A DNA stretch of 64,000 bases from Varanus komodoensis (lineage: Eukaryota; Chordata; Lepidosauria; Squamata; Varanidae). The translations under genes and the position numbers were made by a program. The DNA lies in assembly GCF_004798865.1 (NCBI RefSeq), contig NW_025336347.1, positions 19,343,430 to 19,407,429 on the forward strand, written 5' to 3'. Below are positions 1 to 12,700 of this stretch, piece by piece (the first letter of the stretch is position 1; the number at the start of each line of letters is the position of its first letter). The notes under the pieces were generated by a model, which ran no database searches, was not told the origin of the DNA, and saw only the letters and a list, made by a program, of their open reading frames with translations.

Positions 1-2093
1 CTTCGCTGATAGACTGACATGGCAAAGTTGTCAGATCATGTTGGGACCTGGGCTGTAGTGATATTTGCAGGGAGCTACTTCAACGAAAGCTCTGAAACTC
101 GGAAGAATGGAAATCTTCTCTCACTCAGTCCCATCACTTTCTTCCTTTGTGGCCACAACTTGCCTGTAACACGTTATAGGAAAGCAATGTAGGTGCAGGT
201 GTTGGGTTTCATTTTGCACAGAGTACATGCAAATCCAGTTGTAGCCCTTCAGACAGAGAGAGGCGATTGCTCTACCTGTTCCAAGCAGGTATCAAAGGAG
301 GTTGCATGTGTTGTGCGACTGCACACTAAGCAAGCACAAACATGAAACCTGGCCACCATCATGGCTTTGCTTTTAAACTATCTCTTCCTTGACAAGAAGG
401 TTGGCCTGATAAGATCTCAGGAGCCAAACATATGAGGTAGGAGAGGCAATATCACTATGCAGAATTCCATATGGTCATAAATGGGACTTCAGTGACTTGC
501 ACTGGTATTGCAAAGAAAGGGCAAAAGCCATCAGCAGAAATAGTCACCATATTACACTTATTTGCTTTTTCTGCAGCATTTGCACATGTCAAAGAACTTG
601 GTTTTCCTTGCTACAGAATGTACATTACTCCAATCCTCTCTTTTGTTGTGGTCAAGAAAGGCACATTCCAATCAAAGAGTGCTGTGCTACTGTTTAATAT
701 ATATATCTAATATATATTAGATTGGAGGATAGCTTAGATGACAGCTAACTGACTCACTACAATGGCAAACACAAAATTTGCCGAACTTTCACCTGGAGAG
801 GCACCTGCTTCTTTAAAAGCATAGAAGAACTAGGAGAATCCACTGCATTACTTTTCTTTACCTATCCTTTCACCCAGGGTGGGACAAAACTATTGCTACA
901 GCAAGAGTCGTGGTTGCTATGTCCTCCAGAGACTCTGGAGAAAGAACACACAGCATCTCCTGCTGTCAACACAAAACTTTTGGCGCTCAGGCAGTGAAGC
1001 CACAACAGAGAAAGCACTGGACTTAGACGAGCATTCAAATCTAAGAGCACATGCCATGCTAAAAATATTCAATATATTTTGAAGTACAGCATAGTCAAGG
1101 CTGTATCTTGCCTATTCAATAAAACACTGACTTCTGTGACCAGAAAAGCTGCAACACATGAATTATACTTGTTAAGAAGTATTTGCTCTTATTTTGCCTA
1201 ATGTATTTCATTGCAGAGAGTAACAGGAATGGACAAGGAGCATACAGAAGACCAAATTTCTTCCAAGCCAAGATTGGCAAAGTTCCACTGGAAGTCTCGT
1301 GCAGCCACTTCTCAAACTCCTAAAATTTCAGCTGTCCTTATATGCACACACCCTGAACCATGCCGAAACGGGCAGACCTGCAGGTGGCATGCACTTTTTA
1401 CACAAAAGCAAGCAAGCTGTTATGCTGTGTGGCAGGCAGCACAGCCATCGCCCTACTTATAGCTGACTGCAGGTTTTAGGTGTCCAGAAACAACGATTCT
1501 TCTTCCAATGCGTCTGGAGAAGAGGAATCTAGACTCAACTGAAGTTTAGGCTGTAAGAAAACTCTCTTCAGGTACCACAAAACCCTTGGCTGCTTTTATT
1601 ACAAGCTGCCCCTCTGGAAACAGTCCTTCAGAGGGCTCCATGGATAACCCTGCAGATCCGTGTATGATTCCCTCTATTTCAGATGTCATAAGGCAAGTGC
1701 CAATGTTTACATAATCAAAACAGCTCCATCCAGCAGGCACAGGGAAGCTCTAAAAAGCAAACTTTAGGGAAAAACTAAGCAAGGGTGTGTCAGAGACTGA
1801 ATGTGCTTTGCAGAGAGCCAATGGGAGGAAGGAGAGAAAACTGGGTGGGAGGGAGAAGGGACTGGAACCCTGTGGTGGGCGTGACTGGCAAGTACACCGA
1901 ACGGGAGCACATCACAAGTTGAATGGCCTGTTGCAGCTCACGCCCCTTACAGCTGTGCAGTACAGGGGCACTGATCCTGCCCAGAGCCTGAGGCTGCAGC
2001 AGCCCAGGGACAGGAGCAGCTCCAATTGTCCAGGCAGCAGACCAACCAGGACCAGACTAGTGCACTAGTTGCAAGGTGCAAAAGGGCACTCAC
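1..2093. other. Left edge, MTMR14 intron downstream of exon 15
   Basis: No exon is recognised. The serine-rich part of MTMR14 that should follow exon 15 is not encoded here on the minus strand. A perfect 16-base AT palindrome (TCTAATATATATTAGA) lies at 706-721 beside a short (TA)n run. Confidence 0.7.
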
Positions 2094-2143
2094 TCAGCAT
2101 GCAGATCTCTTCCAAAGTAAATCCGGGTGGCAGGCTCGTCCTT
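2094..2143 (-). CDS. MTMR14: MTMR14 exon 15 (residues 413-430), last coding exon in the window
   Basis: Acceptor TGCCAG, donor GTGAGT. Encodes RTSLPPGFTLEEICML, collinear with human RKSLPARDGGFTLEDICML but three residues shorter between SLP and FTLE. Ends one base into an Arg codon, so at least one further exon must lie at lower coordinates; none is recognisable between 1 and 2,093. Confidence 0.92.
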
Positions 2144-3664
2144 CTGGCATAGGAAAGAGAAAAGGTGTAGATGAGGAGGAGAGAGAAGAGACACAGACAG
2201 GGGCCACGTGCAGTTATTTCAGGTACACATGTTCAGCTCTTAGCTTTTAGTTAACATGAAACCATGGGGGTGGGTTTGGACCGAAGTGTCGTCAGTATGC
2301 AAATGATGCACAGCTCCACCTCTCCTTTCCATCTCCACATCCCAAGGGGGTGGGGGCACAATGCCTGAATGGGTGTCTAGAGGCTGTTCTAAGGTGGATG
2401 AGGATAAACTAACTGAAACTTAATTCGGACAAAAAGGAGACACTGTGGATTGGGAATCACCTATTTTGGGCAGAGGTTTATAGAGGGACTCAAATGGGGT
2501 TGCACTATTCCCAGGAGACCAAGTGTGGAATCTGGGAATCCTCCCAGACTCTAGGCTACCTGGGATCCTCCAGGTGGATGCAGTGTCCCTGATATTTTTC
2601 CACAGTGATCCCACACCTCTAGGATAAGTTACCCTTGGAGGTTCACAGAGTCTCACATTTGCAGGCTTTTAAGGTGGCCCTGACAATATACTGTTTTACT
2701 TTGGCTTTCCCTTATATAGTTGGAATTGTTGAGGTTTGTTGCAATTTTAAGAACCTGTATTTTTTAAATTAAACACTGCCTAGGAGGGCTTCAACCCTGA
2801 AGGATGGCCAGGAAATATTTTAAATAATAAAAATAGTGGCAATAGACCTTACTTAGAATAGAGCTGGAGAATTCTGAGAATTACAGGATTTGTTTCTGTC
2901 TAAACATGGGCAAGATTGTGCCCTTAACGAATTACTTTCCAACTGACCAAGCCAGACTTGCAGAGGTATGATGGCATGGGGAGAAGAGCATGAGTCCAGG
3001 GGTCTCACTCTCAATCTTCCAAGCCCTGCTTTGGGGAACTATCTGAAAGCAGCCACCCTGCGGGCTCTTCTAGGATGGCCCACATCTGTGCAGCAAACCA
3101 AACATGACAGTGTCATATCAACAGATACTACTCCAAGCAGCTAAAGATGGAGCACCCATATTCATGGCCAGCGATGATTGCAAGAGGGGCTGTGTTGCTT
3201 TTGGCTACCCAGGGGTCTCTTACAGCACACTCCTGGGAGGCAGAATGCTAGGCTGAATGGACAGGCTGGGCATGCACATGGTAGGCATGTCATGAGCGGA
3301 GATGGCTGGAGCCAGGGGTCAGACTAGATGGCCTGGATGACCCCTTCTGACTCGCTCCGTTTCTCTGTTTCCATGACCCTTGGTCTGATCCAGCACCGCA
3401 GTCCTCATTCCCCATAGCAATAGAGCCGTTCCAGCAGCCAATATAATTGGAGGGTCCTTCTTCCCCAGATCTTAGTCCAAGTGACGCGCTGACCAAACTC
3501 ACAGCCCCTTTTCTCCTTATGTAGGCCTTCCACTGCCTCAGCAGTTTGCAGAAATCAATGTGGCCCCATTCTGGCTGCTTCCCAAGTGCAGAATAAATTA
3601 AAGTGAACTGGGCCAGGACACCAGGGCCTGCCATCTCCCAGAAGAAAGCATGAGCACTAACGAG

Positions 3665-3737
<73 letters not shown>

Positions 3738-6700
3738 GCCTTTGGTGGCGGAAGAGGGAGATGCTATTGCAGGCTCTTACCTCGGCTGCTTGATGGCAGA
3801 GAACTCCTCAGAGGTGATGTGCTTCAGAAAATCGAAGCAGAAAAAGAAAATCTATAGTCCCGAAAAAGAAAAAAAAGTTGGGAGAAAGCATAAAAGTCAG
3901 GACAAGCCGCTCTGGCAAATGAAAGCTGCCAGACTGTACATCTCCTTCATCTCTATGGGGTGCAGGCCCAGGGGAGGAGGCAGACACCACCATGCAGATC
4001 TAACAAGCGCCCCTCGTTAGCCAACCCTTTGGGGGCCTCAGCCACCTGCTGGCCATGCCTGGGTACTGCATGCAAGAAGGCAAAGGGCTGATATCACCAC
4101 CCTGCCATGAAAGCACACACACACAGTCCATACGAATATGGATTAGATGCGGCCACGTCATGGTGATGTGCAGACCCAAGTTAAGATGGACAACAAAAAC
4201 CTTGACCTGAGGGCCTAGAAACCCACATGAGCACAAATCACATTAGCATTCTCAAATTTAAGAGGACAAATTATGGATTCTGGCCAGGGTTGCAGGGGGT
4301 GGGGTGTCTCAAATCATTAGGGAATGCTGCTTTAGAGCTGTGCATGATTCCCAGTCCCTCTTCTAAGGCTAGAAATCCTGTTCTCCTTCCAGGTCTCTTT
4401 ATCCCCCATTGCCCTCACCCTGTAATCCTTGCAAAACTGAATCTACAAAAACCCTAAAATCAAAGCTTCAGTGAGGGAGGCAGGCATTCTATTCTACTCT
4501 TGAGCTACTAGCCAAACAGCTAGAACGGCGAGGCGGCTGAAACAGACCCTCTCTGTTCAGAAAAGACAGCTACATAAGAAGAGCCCTGCTGGGTCAGACC
4601 AGAGGCCTACCTAGCCTAAAGTCCATCCACACAGCAGCCAATCAGATGCTCCGGTGGAAGCCCACAAGCAGGGCATGGGCGCAACAGCAGCACCCTCTTG
4701 CTTATATTCTCCATGTTTCAGAGGTAAGCAGCCCCTGGTAACGAAAGCAATCTATAGCCATCACGACTAGTCATCATTAATAGAGGGCAGATGCCAGTCG
4801 ACTGTTCTCGTGCTCATATATGCATGCACACATGCACGCACAGTATAATGTCTACCGAGTGATTCAAGACACCACGGCTACTTTGCACTACCTCCCAATT
4901 ATCCTGAAAGAGACTCACCTCCTCTCCTTTGCTAAGCCGGTCCACTAACATGTGCCTGGCAAGAGAACAGAAGAAAATTCTGTATCCACCAAGTAATTTC
5001 CTATTCAGATGTCTGTGTTGTTTATATTATCATCATCATTTATATACTATCTTATACATTAAATCATCAATGATTTCAAACAATAACATCATAAAACAAT
5101 AAAAAATAATCTAATCAGTAAAAATGTTAAAACCCTGAAGAGGGTGTTTCAAAAGGCTAACTTGAAGAAGTAAGTCTTCACAGCCTTCCTGAAAGCCAAG
5201 TGAGTGGGGGTCAACAGTAGCCCCATAGTTTTTTTTGGGGGGGGGCAGCCCTTTCACACACACCTGACAAATGGTATGTGTGGCCTCCATGGGTAATGGT
5301 GCCTCTCCTCAAAAGGGCCTCTCCCATGGGTTTTAATACTGGGAATGTTCATAGTGAGCCAGATAGGTCCTTACATAACCAGTTCCTCAGCAGTTTAGTG
5401 CTTTACAGGTTAAAAGCAACAATATGAATCACATCCAGAAAGCAACTGGAAGCCAAGCACGTCTTTCAACACAGGTGTAATATGGTCAAGATTCTCCACG
5501 CTGCCCATGTATCTGCAGAGTACATTATCTGAATTCTAGGATGACTGGGATTTAGAAAGAGAGGCCAGGTTTAACTGCTAGGTTTTCAGTCTGTGGTCCA
5601 AGCTCCCTCTCTCTGAGGAGTGACAAGCAAGAGGAGGAAGTGAGAGTGCATACAGATCTTGGAGAGAGAAAAGAGTCTGGGTCAGGGTTAGGCTTGCATT
5701 TTCAAAGACGGATCAAAGGATCAAAGAGTCCTTCCCAGTGGGGAATCCTAACCAGTCAATGCTGGATTTGTGGAGAGGTCACTTCTCTACACCCCCTGCC
5801 CTTTTGTCACGTAATGACAACATGATTCAGGGGAGAGAAAGCTTGGAAGGGCAGCATGAAACAATGTTTTGCTGGGTGTGCTTTTAGGAAGAGGAGGGTC
5901 TGCAGTATTCCCCTCCCCCCTTCTCCTCCAGTGCCAGTACATTTGATCAGTACACCAATCCACATATCTTAGTGCACAGCAGCAAGACACACACACACAC
6001 ACCCTCTAGGCACAAAGATCTCTACGGGCTCATCTATGAAACAGATGGCTGGTATTCTGTAAGGCAAGCTTAAAAGGGGAGCCCCAAGTCAACCTGATTA
6101 AGAAAGAAAGCATTAGCCAGCCCTGGCAATGGTCCCATGACCCCTCCCTCTTCTAGTTCAGGCAGAGACAGTCTCTAGCAGGCCTACCCGAAGAGGAACC
6201 AGTCGTAGGCCACGGTCAGGTAAAGAATCTCTGCAGGTTCCAGGGACGCATGGATCAGCCCGTCCTATGGCAGGAAAGAAGACCAGTCATGCATCCTGCA
6301 GCGCAACAGTTTCCTGCCCTGCATTTCCATCTGCCATAGGCCTGCCGCTCAGCATGGGGCATTGTGCTGGTAACTGAGGGAGAGCCTCTCAAGTCGATAC
6401 AAAAGCGATGCACGAAGCCAAGCATCCCCTTTCCACAATGCTATACAATGCTGCCATAAACTGTTCACAGATAATCCAAACAGTGAATCGTATCTCCCAG
6501 CCCCCGAGAACTTTAAAGGTTCTGGTTCTCAATGCTACTTGGAGGGGGTATTGTACTGTTTGGAAACAGTATGGGACATGCTTGACACCTACAGCCACTA
6601 ATTATCAGTTTGCACACATGACACCCCACTGTGAGCTAATTTATCCACAAGGAGCTGTGGTTCAAGTCAACCAAATGTGCAAACCCCACCAAAGGGGATT

Positions 6701-9700
6701 ATCCAAACCTGGGCAGCATGATATACAACATTTGCATAACCCTAACATAGAGAGAGGGTTGCTTAACCCTCAAATAACCCCCAGCTTGCAGGTTCAGATG
6801 ACACAGTAAGTCATGGCAACCCCCACAATGGTGAACAGCATGTTTTTAGACACCCCAATGTTTAATTGACCCATGGAGGTCTATTTTGCTGCCCAAGCCA
6901 GGTCTAAGAGGCAGCTGACCTCCAGCCTTTCACAGTTCTTTATAACTTCTCATACAGAGGTTTTTCTTACATTCCCAGACATCCCTGTCTTTACCAGCAA
7001 ATTAAATAAGCAGAATTTGGTTCCCCTTGTAGAACAAGAAACCAAACCCAGATTCTACCCTGGTGTGGATCAGATTGTGCAGTGCACTAAGACCTTGTAT
7101 TTAAAGCATCCGGTAGCAACGGAAGTGTATTGACTGATTTAGGCATGGCCAGAAATTGGGCCGCATAACTTTGCAAGTGCTTTTGTACTGACTGAAAGAC
7201 TCATTGCCCTGGGGAAGACAGAATCATGCATTTGTTTCAACTGTGGGGAAGAGGAAGAGAGATTTTACAGAACAAGAAAAAGCAAGACACCCAACCCACA
7301 GCAAAATGTTTTAAAGTATATGTCCTCTGCAGTGAGGAACACTGAGGGGCATGGACCAGAGAGCCACCAGCATTCAATCTCTGCTCAACAAATTAGGCAG
7401 GCCTCCAACAGCCATGCGTGCGGATGGGCAAAAACGTACATCTTTGTGTCTGCTGCACGGCCTAGAACAACTTCTCCAAGCCCAGCACCCTCCAGGTGTT
7501 TTGCACTTCAGCTTCCATCAGCCCTGGACAACATGGCCAATGGTCAGGAACTCTATGAAGGGTAATCAAAAACACCCAGGAATCTTGGGGAACACTGCCC
7601 AAGAAAATCAGAAGGGGAAAGAGTTCAGTTCCAGGATTCAGGGGACCTTCCTCAGTTTGCCTTCTTAGCCTGGAAGGGACAGGGTACTCTGTTCTTGGCC
7701 AAGTAGAGATATTCTACACAAGTCAAAACCAGTCATGCTTTGTGTGAGAGGTTCTTTTGCTGACCTGGAGGCACTAAGAAATGCCTGAGGTTCCAACAAC
7801 CCAGGAAGATTTTTTTTAAATTCAGTGTAGCCCTCATTGTCCTATTTCCTTCCCCTTCCCCTGACCACAACCCCTGGCCTTCCAAACCAGCTCCAATGTC
7901 CCATTAATGCCGCCACTGTCATCCCTGATGGAACAGTAATAGCCTCAGCTCTGCATGCTCTCTTTTCCAAAGTGCACACCTAACACAAAATGAGGCCCAG
8001 TCATTTTACATGCAGAAGCTGAATGTTCCACTAGCAAATCCCTAAAAGCCTCCCAGGGGACTTGCTCGTGTCAATCTTATTCTGGGGGGCGGATGGAACT
8101 GACCCACCCACTAGAGCCATCCTCTCACTTTTAGAGGTACTCTATAGCCCAGCTGCACTCCTTGTGTTTCCTCCAGTTAAGGTGTTCTGCTCACTGGTAC
8201 TCACAGCCCACAGGGAGAGGCGCAGGAGGGAGATGAAGAGAGGCGTCCTGTCCCAGCCGGATATACAGTGCACCAGGAGCCCACTGTCATCTGTGCTGAG
8301 CCGGCAGGAAGGGAAAGCAAAAGCGGAGGGGAAAAAGCTGCATTACTTGTATGGCATTCAGGATAAAAAGCCCCCCATGGTACTGAGGCCTCCGTTACTC
8401 CCCAGGGGATGCATTGGCATATGCTAGGCCAGCTGCATGAGGCAGAGCATTCTCCAGAGACAGTCTTTGCAAGGCAGAGGAGACAAGAAACTGTACCAGT
8501 CCGGGGAGGGGTGGGGGGAGGGCTGGAAGAAAATCAGGGGAAACTCTTACTAGACAGAGTTAGCTGCATGTTGCAGTTGTCTAAAGATTTACTGCCCTCC
8601 CAGTTGTCCAAGCAGCCGACTGCATTCTCCTCTTCCCATGATAACTTTTTGATTCACCCCAGACTGCAGTAATCTCATACTACCTAGGGCAAGTTAATCA
8701 CTCGAACTGCCATCAGCCAGGGGACTTTGGGCCACAGGGGGCTTGTAAGAATAGCATCACGGAAAGAAGAGAATCGACCTGCTCCATCCACTGGTCAGAA
8801 AAGAGGTGTCTGCAGGGAGCTTGCTCCTCCCCTTTGTGCCAGAAAGAGCACTTGGCTCTCCAACGGCCCGTTGCCCTAAAAGTGCAGAAGCAAAAGGAAG
8901 GAACACTCTGGTACTGCCCATCAGCCAAAGGAAGAAAAGCAATGGACCACTATTCAGTGCAGAAACACCAAGAGAAGATGATCAGCCTGGCTCAAACTGG
9001 ATCTAAATGTCCAATTATATTTCCTAACTTTGTTCTGGCCTTGAAAAACTGACCAACCCTCTCTACCTTTTCCTTCCAACTCTCCTCTCTTCCTTGTGTC
9101 TGCTTCATCCCTTTTTGTATGGAAACCTGACGGCAGGTCCTGCCTCTGTCTCTTTTTTAGTACATGTGAACTGGTTTGGGAGAAAAATAATTACCTGAAC
9201 AAGCCAAAAAGCAGAGTAAAATGCAGTCAAGAATAATAAATAAACTTGCTAAGAGTGGGCAGAATTAACTGTCAATATTTGGGCTGCCTTTGTTGAAGTT
9301 TATGCATAATTATCTCTAACTATAGAGATATGTTTTGCTGCATACACAACATACATAATCTATTCATTGCAACACATCTACCTATTGTCACCATTTATTT
9401 TATTTTTCCCTTTTTGATGTTTTTCTTTATTTTGGTTTTGATTTCAAAATACACAATAAAAATGAGCAAAAAACATGGGCAGATTATAGAATACCCTTCC
9501 ACTGGGAGATATGCCAGAGTCTGAGCTTAAGATTTTTTTCTGAGAAGAATGAGAGTTTTCTTATCCGGACCGGCTTTTAAATAAGTCAGGCAAGCATGCC
9601 AAAACCATATGCTCCCGCATGCGACTCTAATGTCCCCACCCAGATTTTCACGTTACTATGCTCGAGTTCCAGCGAGGGGCAATTCAGCCAGTGAAATAAA

Positions 9701-12700
9701 GTGCCTTCATGCCTCTTATTTAGGAAATCTGGATAGAAGAAGAAAAAGAATGGTACTAATTTTCTAAGTCCATGCTGGCTGGGGATGATGAGTATCACAG
9801 TACAACTAATCCAGAGGGCCCTGGGCTGGGAAAAACTGTTACAGCACACTTCCACACTTTCCAGGGTGCACTACAGGCCTGACCTGGAAAAGATTCTGGG
9901 TGGGCAGCTCCAGAGAGTTCAAGGGATACTTCTGATCCCTTCTCTACAGCCACACACCTGCCTCAAACAAAAATAAATGGCAGCCTGACACCAAATTTCT
10001 GGAGCAAACCAGTATACAGCCTTAGACAGGCCAGATTTAGCTTGAAAACAAGCTTCTGCCAAATTTCACCAGCAAACTGTCTGGTTTTGTTGGAGGCAGG
10101 AACTACTACATTTGGTGGAAAGGCCAAAAAAACAGGACATGTGGCTACATGTAGCCCATGTAGATAACCTCCTGCCTTAGATAACCATAGTCAAAGATAG
10201 GGAGGTTCGAGTAAAAGGCTAAGCATAAAGTTGAAAGCAAGAGCTATTACCACATGCATCCCATGATCACTGGTCGTAAACATTCTGTTCAAGACAGCAT
10301 CACCAAGCAAGAAAATGTGCTTCAGACTTCAGTTCCTGAACATCCCCTGCCCACCTCCCCTAGAAAGCTTGAAAAAAATGTTATAGGGGCCATTATCTGG
10401 CAGCATTCCAGAAGACTACGGGCAAAGGTATGCACAGATGAGTTGAACCCTATTGCTATCAATCTACATATGAAACATAACACATTTTTCCATAGGATCC
10501 ATAAAACTTGAAAAATAAATATGCAAACAAGCAAGCAGGCAAAATATGTGTGTTTGGATGTGCTTTGTAGAGCCAGTGCGGCACAGCAGTTAAGAAGGGC
10601 ACACTGGGACTCAGCAGATCCAGGTTCTGGTCTCCATTAGGCTAGGAAGCTCCCTGGGCAACTCTGGGCCAGTCACTGATTCTCACCTAATCTACCTCCC
10701 AAGGTTGCTGAGATAATGAAATGGAGAAGGGGAGGACCAATATGTTCTTTTGAAGGAAACACCGGAGGGCTCATTAGAGGAAGAAGTGGGATATACGTGT
10801 TAAGAAATGAATAAATAAAATGTTTCAGACTGTTAGGTTAATTTAGTTCTGGCTAGGAGATCTACCTGATCCAAGGGAACTGCTGCTAGAAGCAAAGGCT
10901 GAAAGAGACATCTGGAGCTATTTTGCAAGGCAAAACAAAGCAGAGACCTCTAAATACAGTCTCTGGGTCTATCAAGCAAAGGGGAAACAAAGCCCTTCCT
11001 GGAGGTCCAAGGGCAACGGCAAGCCAAGTGTCAAAGTGATCAAAATAATGGAACCCTTCGGAGGTTCAAAATGCATAAGCAGCAGTACATTTGTACTGGC
11101 AACTCATCTTCCCCAATACACAGGGACTAATTTACCAGGAAATGGTGGGAAGGTGGTACAGAATGAAATTTACAAGTCCTGTGCCTGCACTGGGCAATTT
11201 CTAAAAATAATTGCTCGAGAAGGAGAAAGAGAGTACCCCCATGTCACCCCCCTTCTGCTTAGCAAGAAGAGAACCTCACCGTCACCATTGATAATGGAGA
11301 TCAGAAGCTTCAGGTAGTTCTGTGTCTGATGCACAAGGTCCCAGCTCTGTGGAGGGGCGGGGTGGAGAGAAGACAAGAGAGATAAACCAATACCTACAGG
11401 AGTATATCTTTGTAACTGTTCAGGAGTTGCTCCCAGAAGCAAGTCATCTTTGTTCATTACCTGTTTCATCATCCACACTTAGGGAGGTTTGGCACCTGTC
11501 CAGAGATGAAGGCTGCAGAGTTACCCCCTCCCTTCAAGGGGATGTGCCCCCTTGCATCTCCCATGCTGTTTTCAGTGATGACCTCCAACCCCAGAGAAGC
11601 AGCAAACAGCTTTCATACACATGGGATCACAAGAGCGGGGGACTGGGAGAAAGGGCTGGCCTACATACTCATAACACAGCTGCATCTTATTTATCTCTGT
11701 TATCACTGCCCTGAGACACTGTAAAGGGCGGGATACAACCATTTAAAAGAAACAAACAAACTTAAGAACATAAGGCTACTTTGGGGCAAGGCAGTAGTAG
11801 TTCAGAGATGTGAATAGTTCAGCACAGCTCTTCACATGCACATCTTGAAATCAGCAAGATTGGAACTGCAAAAAGGCATTCTTTCATTTAATAAAAGCAA
11901 TTAACAATTTGTGGCCCTCACAGTTGTGAACACAAGACATTTCTGAAGAAGACTCAGGGCCAAAGCACGCCTAAGCAGGCCTTCTCGCAGGGGGTATCTG
12001 GAGGTATTTTCACACTCCTCTAGTCTTCCCTAGGCCCTCTTTCATGGATCCCCGCCAAAAAACCCTTGAGCCACCCATTTCCTTGTTCAAAATGGTAAGT
12101 TTTGAGGCCTGAATGTCTCTATCACTGTGGCATCCTGCCCGTTCTCCAGAAGACCCGAGCATGTGTCAGGTACACTGTGGGCTGTTCCATGAACAATGCA
12201 CTGCATGGCTAATTTGCACAGCGGTTGCCCTGCCATGAGAACTCATCCAGTTAAGTTTTCCTTGTCCGAATTCAAGCCTCCCCATTCCAAGCCTGACTTT
12301 CTCTCTGCTGATCCGCACCATTAACAGCATATTATAGGGATGTGAAATCTCAGAAATGGGGACCAAATCCAGCACCTTTCCACCCAAGTGATCCTTTGGT
12401 AGTTTCCTGGCATATCTGCATATTTTATTTCCCATTCATCCACCTAAGGCTTAGTTACCAGCAGTAAGAGCTTTAAGTGAAAATAGGCTGGCATTTGCCC
12501 CATTCGTCTTTGGCTCCACTCACCCTGGAATGCACCCCCACCATTTCTCTGAAACTGAATTCAGTCCTTGGGCCGAAAGAGGTCCCTTACTCCTTCTGTA
12601 TTCCAACTGCAACTTCCGAAACAAGTAACTCGCTTGTTTAATTTGGGAGGGATTTGGTTAGTCAATAAAAAACTCCACATACCAGCATCCCTAAAGAAAT

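Larger units (their letters stand above)
2144..3780. other. MTMR14: MTMR14 intron 14
   Basis: Holds an L2-like LINE reverse-transcriptase fragment, a CR1-like tail and a 70-base (CT)n microsatellite close to exon 14. Confidence 0.85.

Noticed and set aside
706-721. Perfect AT palindrome beside (TA)n
   Set aside because: Expected by chance in a short TA-rich run; no flanking target duplication or element.
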